Shown piece after piece: positions 22,894 to 31,585 of a stretch of 64,000 bases of DNA (position 1 is its first letter; the number at the start of each line of letters is the position of its first letter). This DNA is from an uncultured Clostridia bacterium (GTDB lineage: Bacteria > Bacillota > Clostridia > Oscillospirales > CAG-272): NCBI GenBank assembly GCA_946407735.1, contig CAMJPL010000008.1, positions 1-64,000 on the forward strand. The letters are read 5' to 3'. The translations under genes and the position numbers were made by a program. Under the pieces are notes generated by a model. The model worked only from the letters and a program-made list of their open reading frames with translations. It did not search any database and was not told the DNA's origin.

Positions 22894-24029
22894 AGCGAAT
22901 CGGCAGAGAGGCCCTGTTCATAAAAACGGGACCTAAAAATCCCAGAAACGGCGAATCGACGTTCATCCGACTTAAGGACGGGCGGATAATGTTCGCCTAC
23001 ACCGAATATTACGGCGACAGCGGATCGGACGACGCGATCGCGCATATCTGCGCCTGCCTTTCCTCCGACGAGGGGGAAACGTGGAGCGATCCGAAGCTGA
23101 TCATCGAGAAGGATCCCGAGGCGCAGAACATCATGTCCCCGAGCCTCGTCCGAATGAACAGCGGCGACGTCGGCATACTGTTCCTCCGCAAGGAGATCAT
23201 GCCTGACGGCGGACTTACGTGCATGCCGGTGTTCTGCCGTTCGGAGGACGAGGGGGAGACATGGAGCGGGATACAGCGGTGCGCCGTCCCCGAAGGCTAC
23301 TACTGCGGTGTGAACGACACGGCGCTCAGGCTGAAAAGCGGACGCATACTCTACCCCGCTTCTTATCACGGCCTGAGATACGGCGAAACCACTCTTAAAT
23401 TCGAAAAGGAAGCCGGAGACATAAGGTTCATCTACTCCGACGACGACGGGAAAAGCTGGTCCATCCTCCCGGCTGTGATAAAAACGCCCTATACCGACAT
23501 GATGGGTCTCGCCGAGCCCGGCGTTTACGAGCATGAGGACGGCACTCTGTGGTGCTGGTTCCGCACGCCTTACGGCTTCCAGTATCACTCGCACTCATAC
23601 GACGGCGGCGTCAGCTGGGATCCGGCGGAGCCGAATTTCCGCTTCACCTCGCCCGATTCGCCGATGCGGGTCAAGCGCGTCGGAAGATACGTTGCCGCGG
23701 TGTTCAATCCGCTCGGCTTCTCCTGCGTGAGAGAGGACACCGAGGCGTGGGGCAGCCCGAAGAGGACTCCCATCGTCTGCTCCTTCTCATCCGACGACGG
23801 ACACTCGCTGTCCGACAGGGATATGACATCGCATAGCGGCGGCCTCAGGCAGTTTGCCGAGAACACATACCTGCTCGAGACCGATCTTTCCGAAAGCTAC
23901 TGCTATCCGTCGGCGCACGAGACAAAAGACGGGCTTCTCGTGTCATATTATCACAGCGGCGGCACAAAAGCCTGCCTCAACTGCTCAAAGATCGTAAAAA
24001 TATCCTTCGACGAATTATCGAACAACTGA
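22890..24029 (+). CDS. Sialidase/BNR-repeat family protein
   Basis: A 379-residue six-bladed beta-propeller protein of the sialidase (exo-alpha-sialidase/BNR) superfamily. Four Asp boxes are seen: SSDEGETW (58-65), SEDEGETW (118-125), SDDDGKSW (183-190) and SYDGGVSW (236-243), with a degenerate fifth near SSDDGHSLSD. There is no signal peptide, so the protein appears cytoplasmic and may act on imported glycans rather than surface sialosides. Its ATG overlaps the truB stop by 4 bp, giving probable translational coupling with an RNA-modification gene. Sialidase activity itself is not proved by Asp boxes; related proteins act on other acidic sugars. Confidence 0.8.
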   Translation: MKRIGREALFIKTGPKNPRNGESTFIRLKDGRIMFAYTEYYGDSGSDDAIAHICACLSSDEGETWSDPKLIIEKDPEAQNIMSPSLVRMNSGDVGILFLRKEIMPDGGLTCMPVFCRSEDEGETWSGIQRCAVPEGYYCGVNDTALRLKSGRILYPASYHGLRYGETTLKFEKEAGDIRFIYSDDDGKSWSILPAVIKTPYTDMMGLAEPGVYEHEDGTLWCWFRTPYGFQYHSHSYDGGVSWDPAEPNFRFTSPDSPMRVKRVGRYVAAVFNPLGFSCVREDTEAWGSPKRTPIVCSFSSDDGHSLSDRDMTSHSGGLRQFAENTYLLETDLSESYCYPSAHETKDGLLVSYYHSGGTKACLNCSKIVKISFDELSNN

Positions 24030-24048
24030 TTTTTCAAGGTGAGAAAAC

Positions 24049-25581
24049 ATGAAACAGCTTCTTATCGGCGTGGATATCGGCACGTCAGGAACCAAAACGG
24101 TCATTTTCGACACCGAAGGCAACGCCCTTCAGTCGGTGCTCGTCGAATATGGCATGAGCCAGCCGAAAAACGGATGGGCCGAGCAGGATCCCGAGGACTG
24201 GTGGAAGGCGACATACACGTCGATCTCGGCTGCCATGGAAAAGCTCGGCGCCGACAGATCGGCGGTCGCCGGGATCGGTCTTTCCGGACAGATGCACGGT
24301 CTCGTGCTACTCGACGCCTGCGACAGGGTGATCCGCCCGTCGATCATCTGGTGCGATCAGCGCACCGGCGAGGAATGCCGGATCATCAACTCCGATCTCG
24401 GCCAGACGATCATATCCGAGACCGCGAACGAGGCTCTGACCGGCTTCACCGCAGCGAAGCTCAAATGGGTCCAGCGCCATGAGCCTGAGAACTGGGCGAA
24501 GACAGCGAAGATCATGCTGCCGAAGGACTATGTGCGCTACCGCCTGACCGGGGAGTTCGCCACCGAGGTCTCCGACGGCTCCGGAATGCAGCTGATGAAC
24601 GTCCCGTCTCGCTCATGGTCGAAGGTCATGCTCGACTATTTCGGCATAAAGGACGGCATGCTCGGACATATGTACGAGTCATGCGAGGCGACAGGAAAAC
24701 TCACGGCGGAAGCCGCCGCGCTCTGCGGGCTCGAGCCGGGCGTCGTCGTCGCAGGCGGAGCCGGAGATCAGGCCGCGTCAGCCATAGGCAACGGCATAGT
24801 GAAATCCGGAGTCGCTTCGATCACACTCGGCACCTCCGGCGTCGTCTTCGTACATTCGGACGACGTTCACATAGATCCCGCCGGACGGGTCAACACCTTC
24901 TGCCACGCCGTGCCGGGATGCTGGCATGTCATGGGCTGCACGCAGGGCGCAGGGCTCTCCTTCAAATGGCTCCGCGACACTATCCTGCCCGAGCTTGCCG
25001 CCTCTCTTGCCGCCGAGGGCAAGATCGTGAACAAGGCTCTCGACGAGATAGCCGCCGAAGTGCCCGCCGGATCGAGAGGGCTCATATTCATGCCGTATCT
25101 CATGGGCGAGCGCTCGCCTCATCCCGATCCCGACGCGAGAGGCGTATTCTTCGGTCTTTCGAGCATGCACACCCGCGCCGAGATGATAAGGGCTACCCTC
25201 GAGGGAGTCGCATATTCGCTGTACGACAACGGATGCGCCGTCGAGAGCATGGGCATACCTATGTCCGATATCTGCATCTCCGGCGGCGGCGCCAACAGCC
25301 GTCTCTGGACCCAGATCATAGCCGATACCTACGGCCGCCCGGTGTCGAAGACCAACAGCGCCGAAAGCGGCGCTCTCGGAGTCGCGATCCTCGCCGGATG
25401 CGCTGCCGGCATCTACTCATCGGTTCCCCAGGCCTGCGCCGACATCGTCCGCCGCACCTCCGTGACCGAGCCTGACGCCGACAAGACCCCGGTCTACCGC
25501 AGATACTACGATCTCTATGTCGGGCTTTACGAGTCGCTGAAGGGCAGATTCAAGGAGCTCGCGAAGATCTCGGAGAACTGA
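24049..25581 (+). CDS. xylB: Xylulokinase (FGGY family)
   Basis: A 510-residue FGGY carbohydrate kinase. The N-terminal ATPase signature LIGVDIGTSGTKTVIF, the substrate loop SGQMHGLVLLD (typical of xylulokinase), WCDQRT and a C-terminal ISGGGANSRLWTQIIAD all match XylB. It would phosphorylate D-xylulose to xylulose-5-phosphate for entry into the pentose phosphate pathway. AAGGTG lies upstream of the ATG. It is 19 bp after the sialidase-like gene and 1 bp before the next GH-like gene, making an apparent sugar-catabolic operon attached to the truB operon. No xylA isomerase is present in the window. Confidence 0.92.
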   Translation: MKQLLIGVDIGTSGTKTVIFDTEGNALQSVLVEYGMSQPKNGWAEQDPEDWWKATYTSISAAMEKLGADRSAVAGIGLSGQMHGLVLLDACDRVIRPSIIWCDQRTGEECRIINSDLGQTIISETANEALTGFTAAKLKWVQRHEPENWAKTAKIMLPKDYVRYRLTGEFATEVSDGSGMQLMNVPSRSWSKVMLDYFGIKDGMLGHMYESCEATGKLTAEAAALCGLEPGVVVAGGAGDQAASAIGNGIVKSGVASITLGTSGVVFVHSDDVHIDPAGRVNTFCHAVPGCWHVMGCTQGAGLSFKWLRDTILPELAASLAAEGKIVNKALDEIAAEVPAGSRGLIFMPYLMGERSPHPDPDARGVFFGLSSMHTRAEMIRATLEGVAYSLYDNGCAVESMGIPMSDICISGGGANSRLWTQIIADTYGRPVSKTNSAESGALGVAILAGCAAGIYSSVPQACADIVRRTSVTEPDADKTPVYRRYYDLYVGLYESLKGRFKELAKISEN

Positions 25582-25582
25582 G

Positions 25583-27613
25583 ATGAGGATATTCATAGAC
25601 GATCTAAGCGGCTTCGGCGTAAGGACCACCGCGCGTGAGCTCAGAAAATTCACAGCTGAGTTCAGCCGCAGCCGCATCGCGGCCGACCGCAAAGACGCCG
25701 ACGCCGTCATCGTCTTCGACGCGCTCGAAGGAGCCGATCGGCGGTATTCGATACGCCGGACGGAGGAAAACGGCAGGATAACCGTCACGCTTGCCGGGAC
25801 GGATCCCGCCGCCGTACTTTACGCTGTGTACCGTCTTCTCGAACGAGGCGGCATGTATTTCGACATATGCGGACACGGGCTGAAAGCCGGGCATGACTGC
25901 CTCGATTTCGAAGAGGCGTTCGCGTGCGAAGACACAGACATCACGTTCGGCTTCAGATACCGCGGGATCAGGCAGCACATCAACTTCCCGATGGACATAT
26001 CGTCATACCGTCTCGACGAGGCGAAGGAGTATATCCGCTCGATCGCCCGCGCCGGATATGATCATATCACCTTCCACAGCTATCTCGGGATGTGGCACGG
26101 CGAAAAGAGCGCCGACGGCGGCGGAGGCTTCTTCTACAATCAGCTCTACCGCCTGCCGGACGACGCATCGCTGAGGGAAAAGATCGACAACAGGGAGATC
26201 TTCTGCGTGCCGGAGCTCGAGCCGTATTCGGACGACCATCCCGCCAGAGGAACAGCCGCCCACGCGTGGCTGAACGCCCTGATAGGCACGGCGAAGGAAT
26301 ACTCGATGCACGTCACCCTCTCCGTCGAGCCGCTGATGAAGCGGAGCGCGGAGGACAACGCCGAAATGATCCGCGCCCTTACGGACGGCTATCCGCTGAT
26401 AGACGGCATAGAGATACTCTCCCCCGAGCAGGGCGGCGACTGTCCGACATTCGACGCGGCGGAGCTTGATTCCAGACTCAGAGATTATTTCGGTCCGGCC
26501 GCCGTGCTACCCGATCCTCACCCACAGAGCATATCTGCCGCCCTCGCCGGGGCGATGCTGAGCCTGAAGCTCGCGAAGGAGATATTCGATATCCTCCGCG
26601 GCACCGCTCTTAAGGGCAGGGAATATACCGCCGGAGTCTATATCACCGAGCCGCAGGCTCTGTCTGTCGTGAAGCCGATCATGTACCGGCTGTTCGATGA
26701 GAGCGTTTCGCTCTCCTTCCTCCCGGCTCACGGATCGTGGTATGTCGCCGAGAACCTGTCTTCCCTTTCCTTTACCCCGGACGAGCTCAGACGGACGACG
26801 ATATACGCCTGGCTCGAGTTCGACGGGAGCATGTATCTCATGCAGAACGGCTGCGAGGGAATGGAGCGCGTCCTCAGGCTGGCGCGGGACGTGATGGACG
26901 GCGGGCAGGCCGGATGCGTTGCATTCAATCACTGGCGCACCGCCGAAAACGTCATCCCCGGCTCATACGGAGCCGAGGCGTCGGCGCAGTTCCGCCCGGC
27001 CGCCGAGCATTATCTTGTCTGCGCCGAAAGGTACGGCATAGGAAAAGGCTTCGTCTCCCTTATGTCTCATATAGCCGGGGCAGATCTGCTGCTGAGGCAG
27101 AAGCTGTTCAACATCGGCTTCTGTTATCTCGGCTGCTATCTCAGCTGGGGGAGAGATAATCCCGTCAGCTGGATAGGCGGATGGAGCACCGAGGATCTTG
27201 ACGCCGCGCTGGAAATGTATGAGGAAGCCGCAGATGAAGCGGAATCACTCGCCGAAACGGCCGCGTCGGGACTCGGGATAAGCATGACGAGGTTCATCGC
27301 GAACCGCTGCGCGGCGAGCGCCGAGCACCTGCGATACATAACGTCCATGCGCGGGATCGCGCCTTGTTTCGGGAAGGCGGACGCCGCGGACCGGATAAAG
27401 GAACTCATAGACGAGGCTCAGGACCACGCCTCAGGGTATCTTGCCGTGCTTTCGGATATGATGCCGGACCGCGGCTGTCAGGGGACGCTTGTCAGCTACT
27501 GCTGCACGGTGCTTCCATATATCGACTATACGAGACGTTTCCTGCTCTGCGGCGACAAAAGCTCCGCCCGCTATCACGCCACCTTCGACTGCCCGACGCC
27601 GGAGGGATTCTGA
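25583..27613 (+). CDS. Large glycoside-hydrolase-like protein of uncertain family
   Basis: A 676-residue protein beginning 1 bp after xylB. The first ~110 residues form a small alpha/beta domain ending GTDPAAVLYAVYRLLERGGMYF, as in the non-catalytic N-terminal domain seen in GH67/GH115 alpha-glucuronidases and GH20 enzymes. A TIM-barrel-like centre follows: FGFRYRGIRQHINFP, TLSVEPLM, GIEILSPEQGGD. No signal peptide is visible, and the C-terminal 180 residues are helical. A glycan-active enzyme, perhaps on acidic sugars, is likely from domain layout and from the neighbouring sialidase-like and xylulokinase genes. No exact family can be named, so the substrate is left open. Confidence 0.6.
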   Translation: MRIFIDDLSGFGVRTTARELRKFTAEFSRSRIAADRKDADAVIVFDALEGADRRYSIRRTEENGRITVTLAGTDPAAVLYAVYRLLERGGMYFDICGHGLKAGHDCLDFEEAFACEDTDITFGFRYRGIRQHINFPMDISSYRLDEAKEYIRSIARAGYDHITFHSYLGMWHGEKSADGGGGFFYNQLYRLPDDASLREKIDNREIFCVPELEPYSDDHPARGTAAHAWLNALIGTAKEYSMHVTLSVEPLMKRSAEDNAEMIRALTDGYPLIDGIEILSPEQGGDCPTFDAAELDSRLRDYFGPAAVLPDPHPQSISAALAGAMLSLKLAKEIFDILRGTALKGREYTAGVYITEPQALSVVKPIMYRLFDESVSLSFLPAHGSWYVAENLSSLSFTPDELRRTTIYAWLEFDGSMYLMQNGCEGMERVLRLARDVMDGGQAGCVAFNHWRTAENVIPGSYGAEASAQFRPAAEHYLVCAERYGIGKGFVSLMSHIAGADLLLRQKLFNIGFCYLGCYLSWGRDNPVSWIGGWSTEDLDAALEMYEEAADEAESLAETAASGLGISMTRFIANRCAASAEHLRYITSMRGIAPCFGKADAADRIKELIDEAQDHASGYLAVLSDMMPDRGCQGTLVSYCCTVLPYIDYTRRFLLCGDKSSARYHATFDCPTPEGF

Positions 27614-27672
27614 CGCCGGTCCCTTATGGGGATCGTGCATAAAGAAGCGCCGCTCTGTATTTTACCCGCAAT

Positions 27673-29367
27673 ATGACAGGTGCACAGTATTTAGTTCAAT
27701 TTCTCATCTCCAGAGGCGTCAGCACGGTATTCGGATATCCCGGGGCGCCTCTGCTCGAGGTGTACGACGAGATAAGAGCCGCCGGTGAAACGGCGGCAGC
27801 TGCGCTCAAAGATCCGCTCAAAGCGCCGCTCAGGCATATCCTGATGCGTCACGAGCAGGGCGCGGCTCACGCCGCATGCGGCTACGCAAAGGCCTGCGGC
27901 AGACCGGGGGTATGCCTCGCGACATCGGGTCCCGGAGCCATCAATCTCGTGACCGGCATAGCCGACGCCATGCTCGACTCGGTGCCGATGCTATGTCTCA
28001 CCGGACAGGTCGACACCGCCGAGATCGGGCGCGACGCCTTCCAGGAAGCCGATATAATGGGCATCACGATCCCGGTGACAAAGCACAATTATCTCGTCCG
28101 GGATCCCCGTGTGCTGAGACAGACGCTCAGCGAGGCGTGGGAGCTCTGCTCGACTGGGCGTCCCGGCCCGGTCCTCGTCGATATCGCTCACGACGTGCTC
28201 GCAGGCGAGCTTCCGGAGGATGATCCCGGCATAAGACCGGCAGAAAGCGCCGCCCGCCGCCCCGAGCGCGGCACCGACATAAGCCTCAAAACGCAGCTCG
28301 GCAAGATCGTTTCGGAGCTCAGGCACGCCTACCGGCCGCTCATACTTGCAGGCGGAGGCGTCGTTTCGGGCGGCGCGTCGGCCTCGCTTTCGGCCTTCGC
28401 CGAAAGATACAGCATCCCGGTGGCGCTGACGCTTCCGGGGATGGGGCTGGTGCTGTCGTCCGGCGTGAACGTCCTCGGTCTCGCCGGGAGATACGGCACA
28501 GACGCTGCAAACGCCGCGATGGATCAGTGCGACATCGTGATTGCCGCCGGATGCAGGTTCTCCGACCGCACCGTCTCCGATTTCGACCGCTTCGGACGCT
28601 CGCATTTTATCATACACTGCGACATAGACAACGCTGAGATCTCGAAAAACGTCCCCGCCGACCTTCCGGTCCTCTCCGACGCCGGAGAATTCTTCTCCGC
28701 ACTGCTTGACGCCGGGATAGATATCGATTCGGCAGCCGTGAAGGCGTGGAGCTCACAGCTCGAAGAGATAAAGGCTGAGTCGAAGGCTCCACCGAAAAAG
28801 CCGGAAGGCTCGCTTTCATGCGACGAGGTGCTCTGCGCCGTGGACGAGGTCTGCCAGAGCATGGGAGGATGTCTTTACATCGCCGACGTCGGAAGCCATC
28901 AGATGACGGCGGCGAGACGTCTCGAGCCGCTGTTCGAGCGCGGCTTCATCACGAGCTGCGGACTCGGTGCGATGGGCTTCGCGCTTCCGGGAGCGGTGGG
29001 CGCCTCATACGCCGTGCGCGACGCCGGGCGTGAGGATATATGCCGCCGCATCGTCTGCGTCTGCGGCGACGGCGGTTTTCAGATGACGATGCAGGAGCTC
29101 GCGACGCTGAAAAAAGCTCCGGTGCCGGTGAAGCTGCTGATAATGGACAACCGCTCCCTCGGCATGATAGCCGAATACCAGCGCTCCGGATTCGGCGGAC
29201 GGCTGTTCGCCTCCGAGCTCGACAACCCGGACTTTGCCATGATCGGCAGAGCCTACGGCATCGAATCGGTAAGCTGCGGCATCTCGGACAGAAGCGATCT
29301 CAAGCGCATAATATCCGGGATCATCAAAGCCGACGGACATCTGCTGGCCCATTTCTCGGTGGAATGA
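27673..29367 (+). CDS. ilvB: Thiamine-diphosphate enzyme, acetolactate synthase large-subunit type
   Basis: A 564-residue ThDP-dependent enzyme with three domains. The N-terminal Pyr domain opens GAQYLVQFLISRGVSTVFGYPG and carries the catalytic Glu in MRHEQGAAHAACGYA; the ATSGPGAINLVTG motif follows. The central FAD-type domain is present, and the C-terminal PP domain has CGDGGFQMTMQELATLKK ending in DNRSLGMIAE, the GDG...N ThDP-Mg motif. This best fits the acetolactate synthase catalytic subunit in branched-chain amino acid synthesis. No ilvN regulatory subunit or other ilv genes are adjacent, so a catabolic relative cannot be excluded. It lies 59 bp after the GH-like gene. Confidence 0.8.
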   Translation: MTGAQYLVQFLISRGVSTVFGYPGAPLLEVYDEIRAAGETAAAALKDPLKAPLRHILMRHEQGAAHAACGYAKACGRPGVCLATSGPGAINLVTGIADAMLDSVPMLCLTGQVDTAEIGRDAFQEADIMGITIPVTKHNYLVRDPRVLRQTLSEAWELCSTGRPGPVLVDIAHDVLAGELPEDDPGIRPAESAARRPERGTDISLKTQLGKIVSELRHAYRPLILAGGGVVSGGASASLSAFAERYSIPVALTLPGMGLVLSSGVNVLGLAGRYGTDAANAAMDQCDIVIAAGCRFSDRTVSDFDRFGRSHFIIHCDIDNAEISKNVPADLPVLSDAGEFFSALLDAGIDIDSAAVKAWSSQLEEIKAESKAPPKKPEGSLSCDEVLCAVDEVCQSMGGCLYIADVGSHQMTAARRLEPLFERGFITSCGLGAMGFALPGAVGASYAVRDAGREDICRRIVCVCGDGGFQMTMQELATLKKAPVPVKLLIMDNRSLGMIAEYQRSGFGGRLFASELDNPDFAMIGRAYGIESVSCGISDRSDLKRIISGIIKADGHLLAHFSVE

Positions 29368-29380
29368 CAAGGAACTGTAT

Positions 29381-30511
29381 ATGGCAAAAATCTTTCACTG
29401 CGCCGATCTGCATCTCGATTCGCCGTTCACATCGCTGACGGCGGAGAAATCAAGGATCCTGAGACAGTCGGTCCTTACCGCCTTCTCGAAGGCCGTCGAC
29501 AGGGCCGCCTCAGACGGCTGCGACCTGATGCTGATAGCCGGAGATCTCTTCGATTCTGACTTCGTCACGGCGAAAACTCTCGAGACGGTCTGCGCCAAGC
29601 TGAGCTCTCACCCCGAGCTGAGCGTCGCGATCTCGCCCGGAAATCACGATCCATACGGAAAGTCCTCCTTCTGGAGCCGGGCGAAGCTCCCGCCGAACGT
29701 GCATCTGTTCACCGAGGACCGTCTGACCAGCTTCTCCATCACCTCGCTCGACGGCGAGCGCATAGAGGTCTATGGCTACGCCTTCACGTCGCCCGCCATG
29801 GACCGCTGTCCTATGGCCGTCACCCGGCCAAGCGATCCCGACGTGATAAACATAGTCTGCGCTCACGCTGACATATACGATCCACTTCGCAAAAAATACG
29901 CCTACATTCCCCCCGCCGAGATCGCGAAGACCGGGTATGACTATGTCGCTCTCGGCCACATCCACACCGCCACGGTGCCTGAAAAGGCGGGCGGGACATG
30001 GTACGCGTACAGCGGCTCGCTGTGCGGCAGAGGCTGGGACGAATGCGGCGAGAAGGGCGCTCTCGAGATCGGAATAACGAAGGACGGATCGGGGACAAAT
30101 CTGACGTGTCAGGCGGTGCCGATCTCTGAATACCGCTTCGAGGCTCTCGACTGCGACTGTCAGGGCGCCGATACTCCGGGAGATATCACATCGGCAGCCG
30201 ACAAGATCGCCTCCGCTGTCCCCGACCCCGGGCATATACTTCTCCGTCTGACGCTGAGAGGGCAGATATCTCCTTCATGCGAGCCGGACATCGAGCGTAT
30301 CCGCGAGCGCTTCTCCTCCTGCTTTGCAATCGAGGTCGAGGACAAAACTCAGCCAGTATACGACAGCGCCCGCCTGTCGGAGGACCCGACCGTCCGAGGA
30401 GCCTTTTTCAGAGCGCTTTACCCTTCCCTCTGCTCCGCCGACGAAAACGAGCGAAAAAAAGCCGCCGAAGCCCTCAGATACGGTCTCGCCGCTCTGAACG
30501 GGGAACTATGA
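29381..30511 (+). CDS. yhaO: YhaO-type metallophosphoesterase (DNA nuclease subunit, SbcD-like)
   Basis: A 376-residue calcineurin-like phosphoesterase of the SbcD/Mre11/YhaO family. Metal-binding motifs are in order: HCADLHLDSPF (D-x-H), IAGDLFDSD (GD), SPGNHDPYG (GNHD), CAHADIY and ALGHIHT (GHxH). These enzymes work with an SMC-like ATPase to process DNA ends. Its usual partner, YhaN, is not next to it but encoded on the opposite strand at 37038-39287. It follows ilvB by 13 bp, and is followed by the long palindromic repeat at 30532-30610. Confidence 0.88.
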   Translation: MAKIFHCADLHLDSPFTSLTAEKSRILRQSVLTAFSKAVDRAASDGCDLMLIAGDLFDSDFVTAKTLETVCAKLSSHPELSVAISPGNHDPYGKSSFWSRAKLPPNVHLFTEDRLTSFSITSLDGERIEVYGYAFTSPAMDRCPMAVTRPSDPDVINIVCAHADIYDPLRKKYAYIPPAEIAKTGYDYVALGHIHTATVPEKAGGTWYAYSGSLCGRGWDECGEKGALEIGITKDGSGTNLTCQAVPISEYRFEALDCDCQGADTPGDITSAADKIASAVPDPGHILLRLTLRGQISPSCEPDIERIRERFSSCFAIEVEDKTQPVYDSARLSEDPTVRGAFFRALYPSLCSADENERKKAAEALRYGLAALNGEL

Positions 30512-30531
30512 GGGACTGAGGTATTATTATT

Positions 30532-30610
30532 TGTGGGGGAAGGAAGAAAACTTTCTGAAGAAAGTTTTCTTCCTTCCCCCACACCCCTATCCTTTTTTCA
30601 AAGACTTTTA
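30532..30610. repeat. Long perfect palindrome with conserved 3' tail, copy 2
   Basis: Arms 30532-30556 and 30559-30583 form a perfect 25-bp inverted repeat with a GA centre. The arms read GGGGGAAGGAAGAAAACTTTC-type sequence, different from copy 1 yet still perfectly self-complementary. The palindrome is followed by CCCCTATCCTTTTTTCAAAG and CTTTT, matching the tail of copy 1 (6292-6316). It lies between yhaO and the methyltransferase gene. Confidence 0.85.
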
Positions 30611-30640
30611 TACCTTTACTTTTTCAACAGGATTAATCAG

Positions 30641-31198
30641 ATGATCGATCTCAGAACAGTTCAGCGTTCTTTTATCATGCCGCATATCCGGCGCGGATCC
30701 TGTGCCGTCGACTGCACTATGGGCAACGGGCACGACACACTGTGGCTCTCCGGCGAGATGGGGCCCGACGGACATGTATGGGCGATGGACATACAGCAGG
30801 CCGCTGTCGACAGCTCGGAAAAGCTTCTCCGCGCCGAGGCGAAGTACGAAAACTACACCCTCATCTGCGGCAGTCATGAAAACATCCTCGAATACGTCCC
30901 GTCCGACAGGGACATCTGCGTGATCATGTTCAATCTCGGCTGGCTGCCCGGCGGGGATCACTCGAAAACGACGCTCAGGACGTCCACGCTCCCCGCCGTG
31001 AAGGGCGCCGTGCAGCTGCTCGGAGACGACGGGATCATCCTTATCGCCGTATATCCGGGGCATCCGGAAGGCGCGGCGGAGGGGGAGATGCTCGAGGAGT
31101 ATTTTTCCACGCTCGACCGGCGCGTATGGTGCGCGACGAAGGTGAGGATAGTGAATTCGCCGACGAGCCCGTATTTTTTCGCCGTGGAGAAAAAATGA
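30641..31198 (+). CDS. ytqB: Class I SAM-dependent methyltransferase, YtqB type
   Basis: A 185-residue rRNA-methyltransferase-like protein. The SAM site is in AVDCTMGNGHDTLWLSG, unlike the usual GxGxG but characteristic of the YtqB/MraW-like family, with FNLGWLPGGDHSKTT and AVYPGHPEG further on. B. subtilis YtqB methylates tRNA wobble U modifications (mnm5s2U pathway), and the same activity is plausible here. The ATG at 30641 is chosen because it aligns with the family start; an earlier in-frame GTG would include the palindrome sequence. Terminated by the hairpin that follows. Confidence 0.85.
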   Translation: MIDLRTVQRSFIMPHIRRGSCAVDCTMGNGHDTLWLSGEMGPDGHVWAMDIQQAAVDSSEKLLRAEAKYENYTLICGSHENILEYVPSDRDICVIMFNLGWLPGGDHSKTTLRTSTLPAVKGAVQLLGDDGIILIAVYPGHPEGAAEGEMLEEYFSTLDRRVWCATKVRIVNSPTSPYFFAVEKK

Positions 31199-31225
31199 AA
31201 AACAGCCGTCACAGGCTGTTTTTTT
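31198..31225. terminator. Bidirectional terminator
   Basis: AAAAACAGCC (31198-31207), loop GTCACA, GGCTGTTTTT (31214-31223), with A- and T-runs on both flanks. It closes the plus-strand run from rbfA to ytqB and the long minus-strand run that ends at 31236. Confidence 0.85.
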
Positions 31226-31235
31226 CTTAATTGAA

Positions 31236-31547
31236 TCACGCTTTTTTCTTTTTCGGCTTTTTCTCCGGCAGCTCGGATTCCATCGCGCTTACCATGGTGC
31301 AGAGCCTTTCGGCGTCGTCGAGGATCGTGACAGGCAGCATCTTCATATAAGGCTCTTCGGGAACGCTGTCCGGCATAAAGCGCCTCGCCGACGGCGTGTC
31401 CTTTACGAGGAATCCGGTCTCGTATATCCCGCCGAAGACCCTGTCGTTTATGTAAAACACATATCCGCCCATCATCGGTATGCATCTTATCCCCGGCAGA
31501 GCGAACAGCTGATCGAGGATATAGGAGCAGAGTTCGGATTTGAGCAT
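31236..31547 (-). CDS. TfoX N-terminal domain protein
   Basis: A 103-residue protein matching the TfoX/Sxy N-terminal domain: PGIRCIPMMGGYVFYINDR, then GFLVKDTPSARRF and a helical end. Without the C-terminal TfoX domain it is not a true competence regulator; many Clostridia carry such small proteins of unknown role. The C-terminus is a basic KKPKKKKA tail. The ATG at 31547 has AGAGG 9 bp upstream; a GTG 6 bp earlier is possible. It is the last gene of the long minus-strand run. Confidence 0.8.
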   Translation of the reverse strand: MLKSELCSYILDQLFALPGIRCIPMMGGYVFYINDRVFGGIYETGFLVKDTPSARRFMPDSVPEEPYMKMLPVTILDDAERLCTMVSAMESELPEKKPKKKKA

Positions 31548-31585
31548 GGTCACTTTCCTCTTACTATTTATATACGGTAAATCAA

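Noticed and set aside
23009-27642. Several 60-100 codon frames on both strands inside the sialidase, xylB and GH-like genes
   Set aside because: All overlap genes with clear conserved motifs and give Arg/Ser/Pro-rich low-complexity products.
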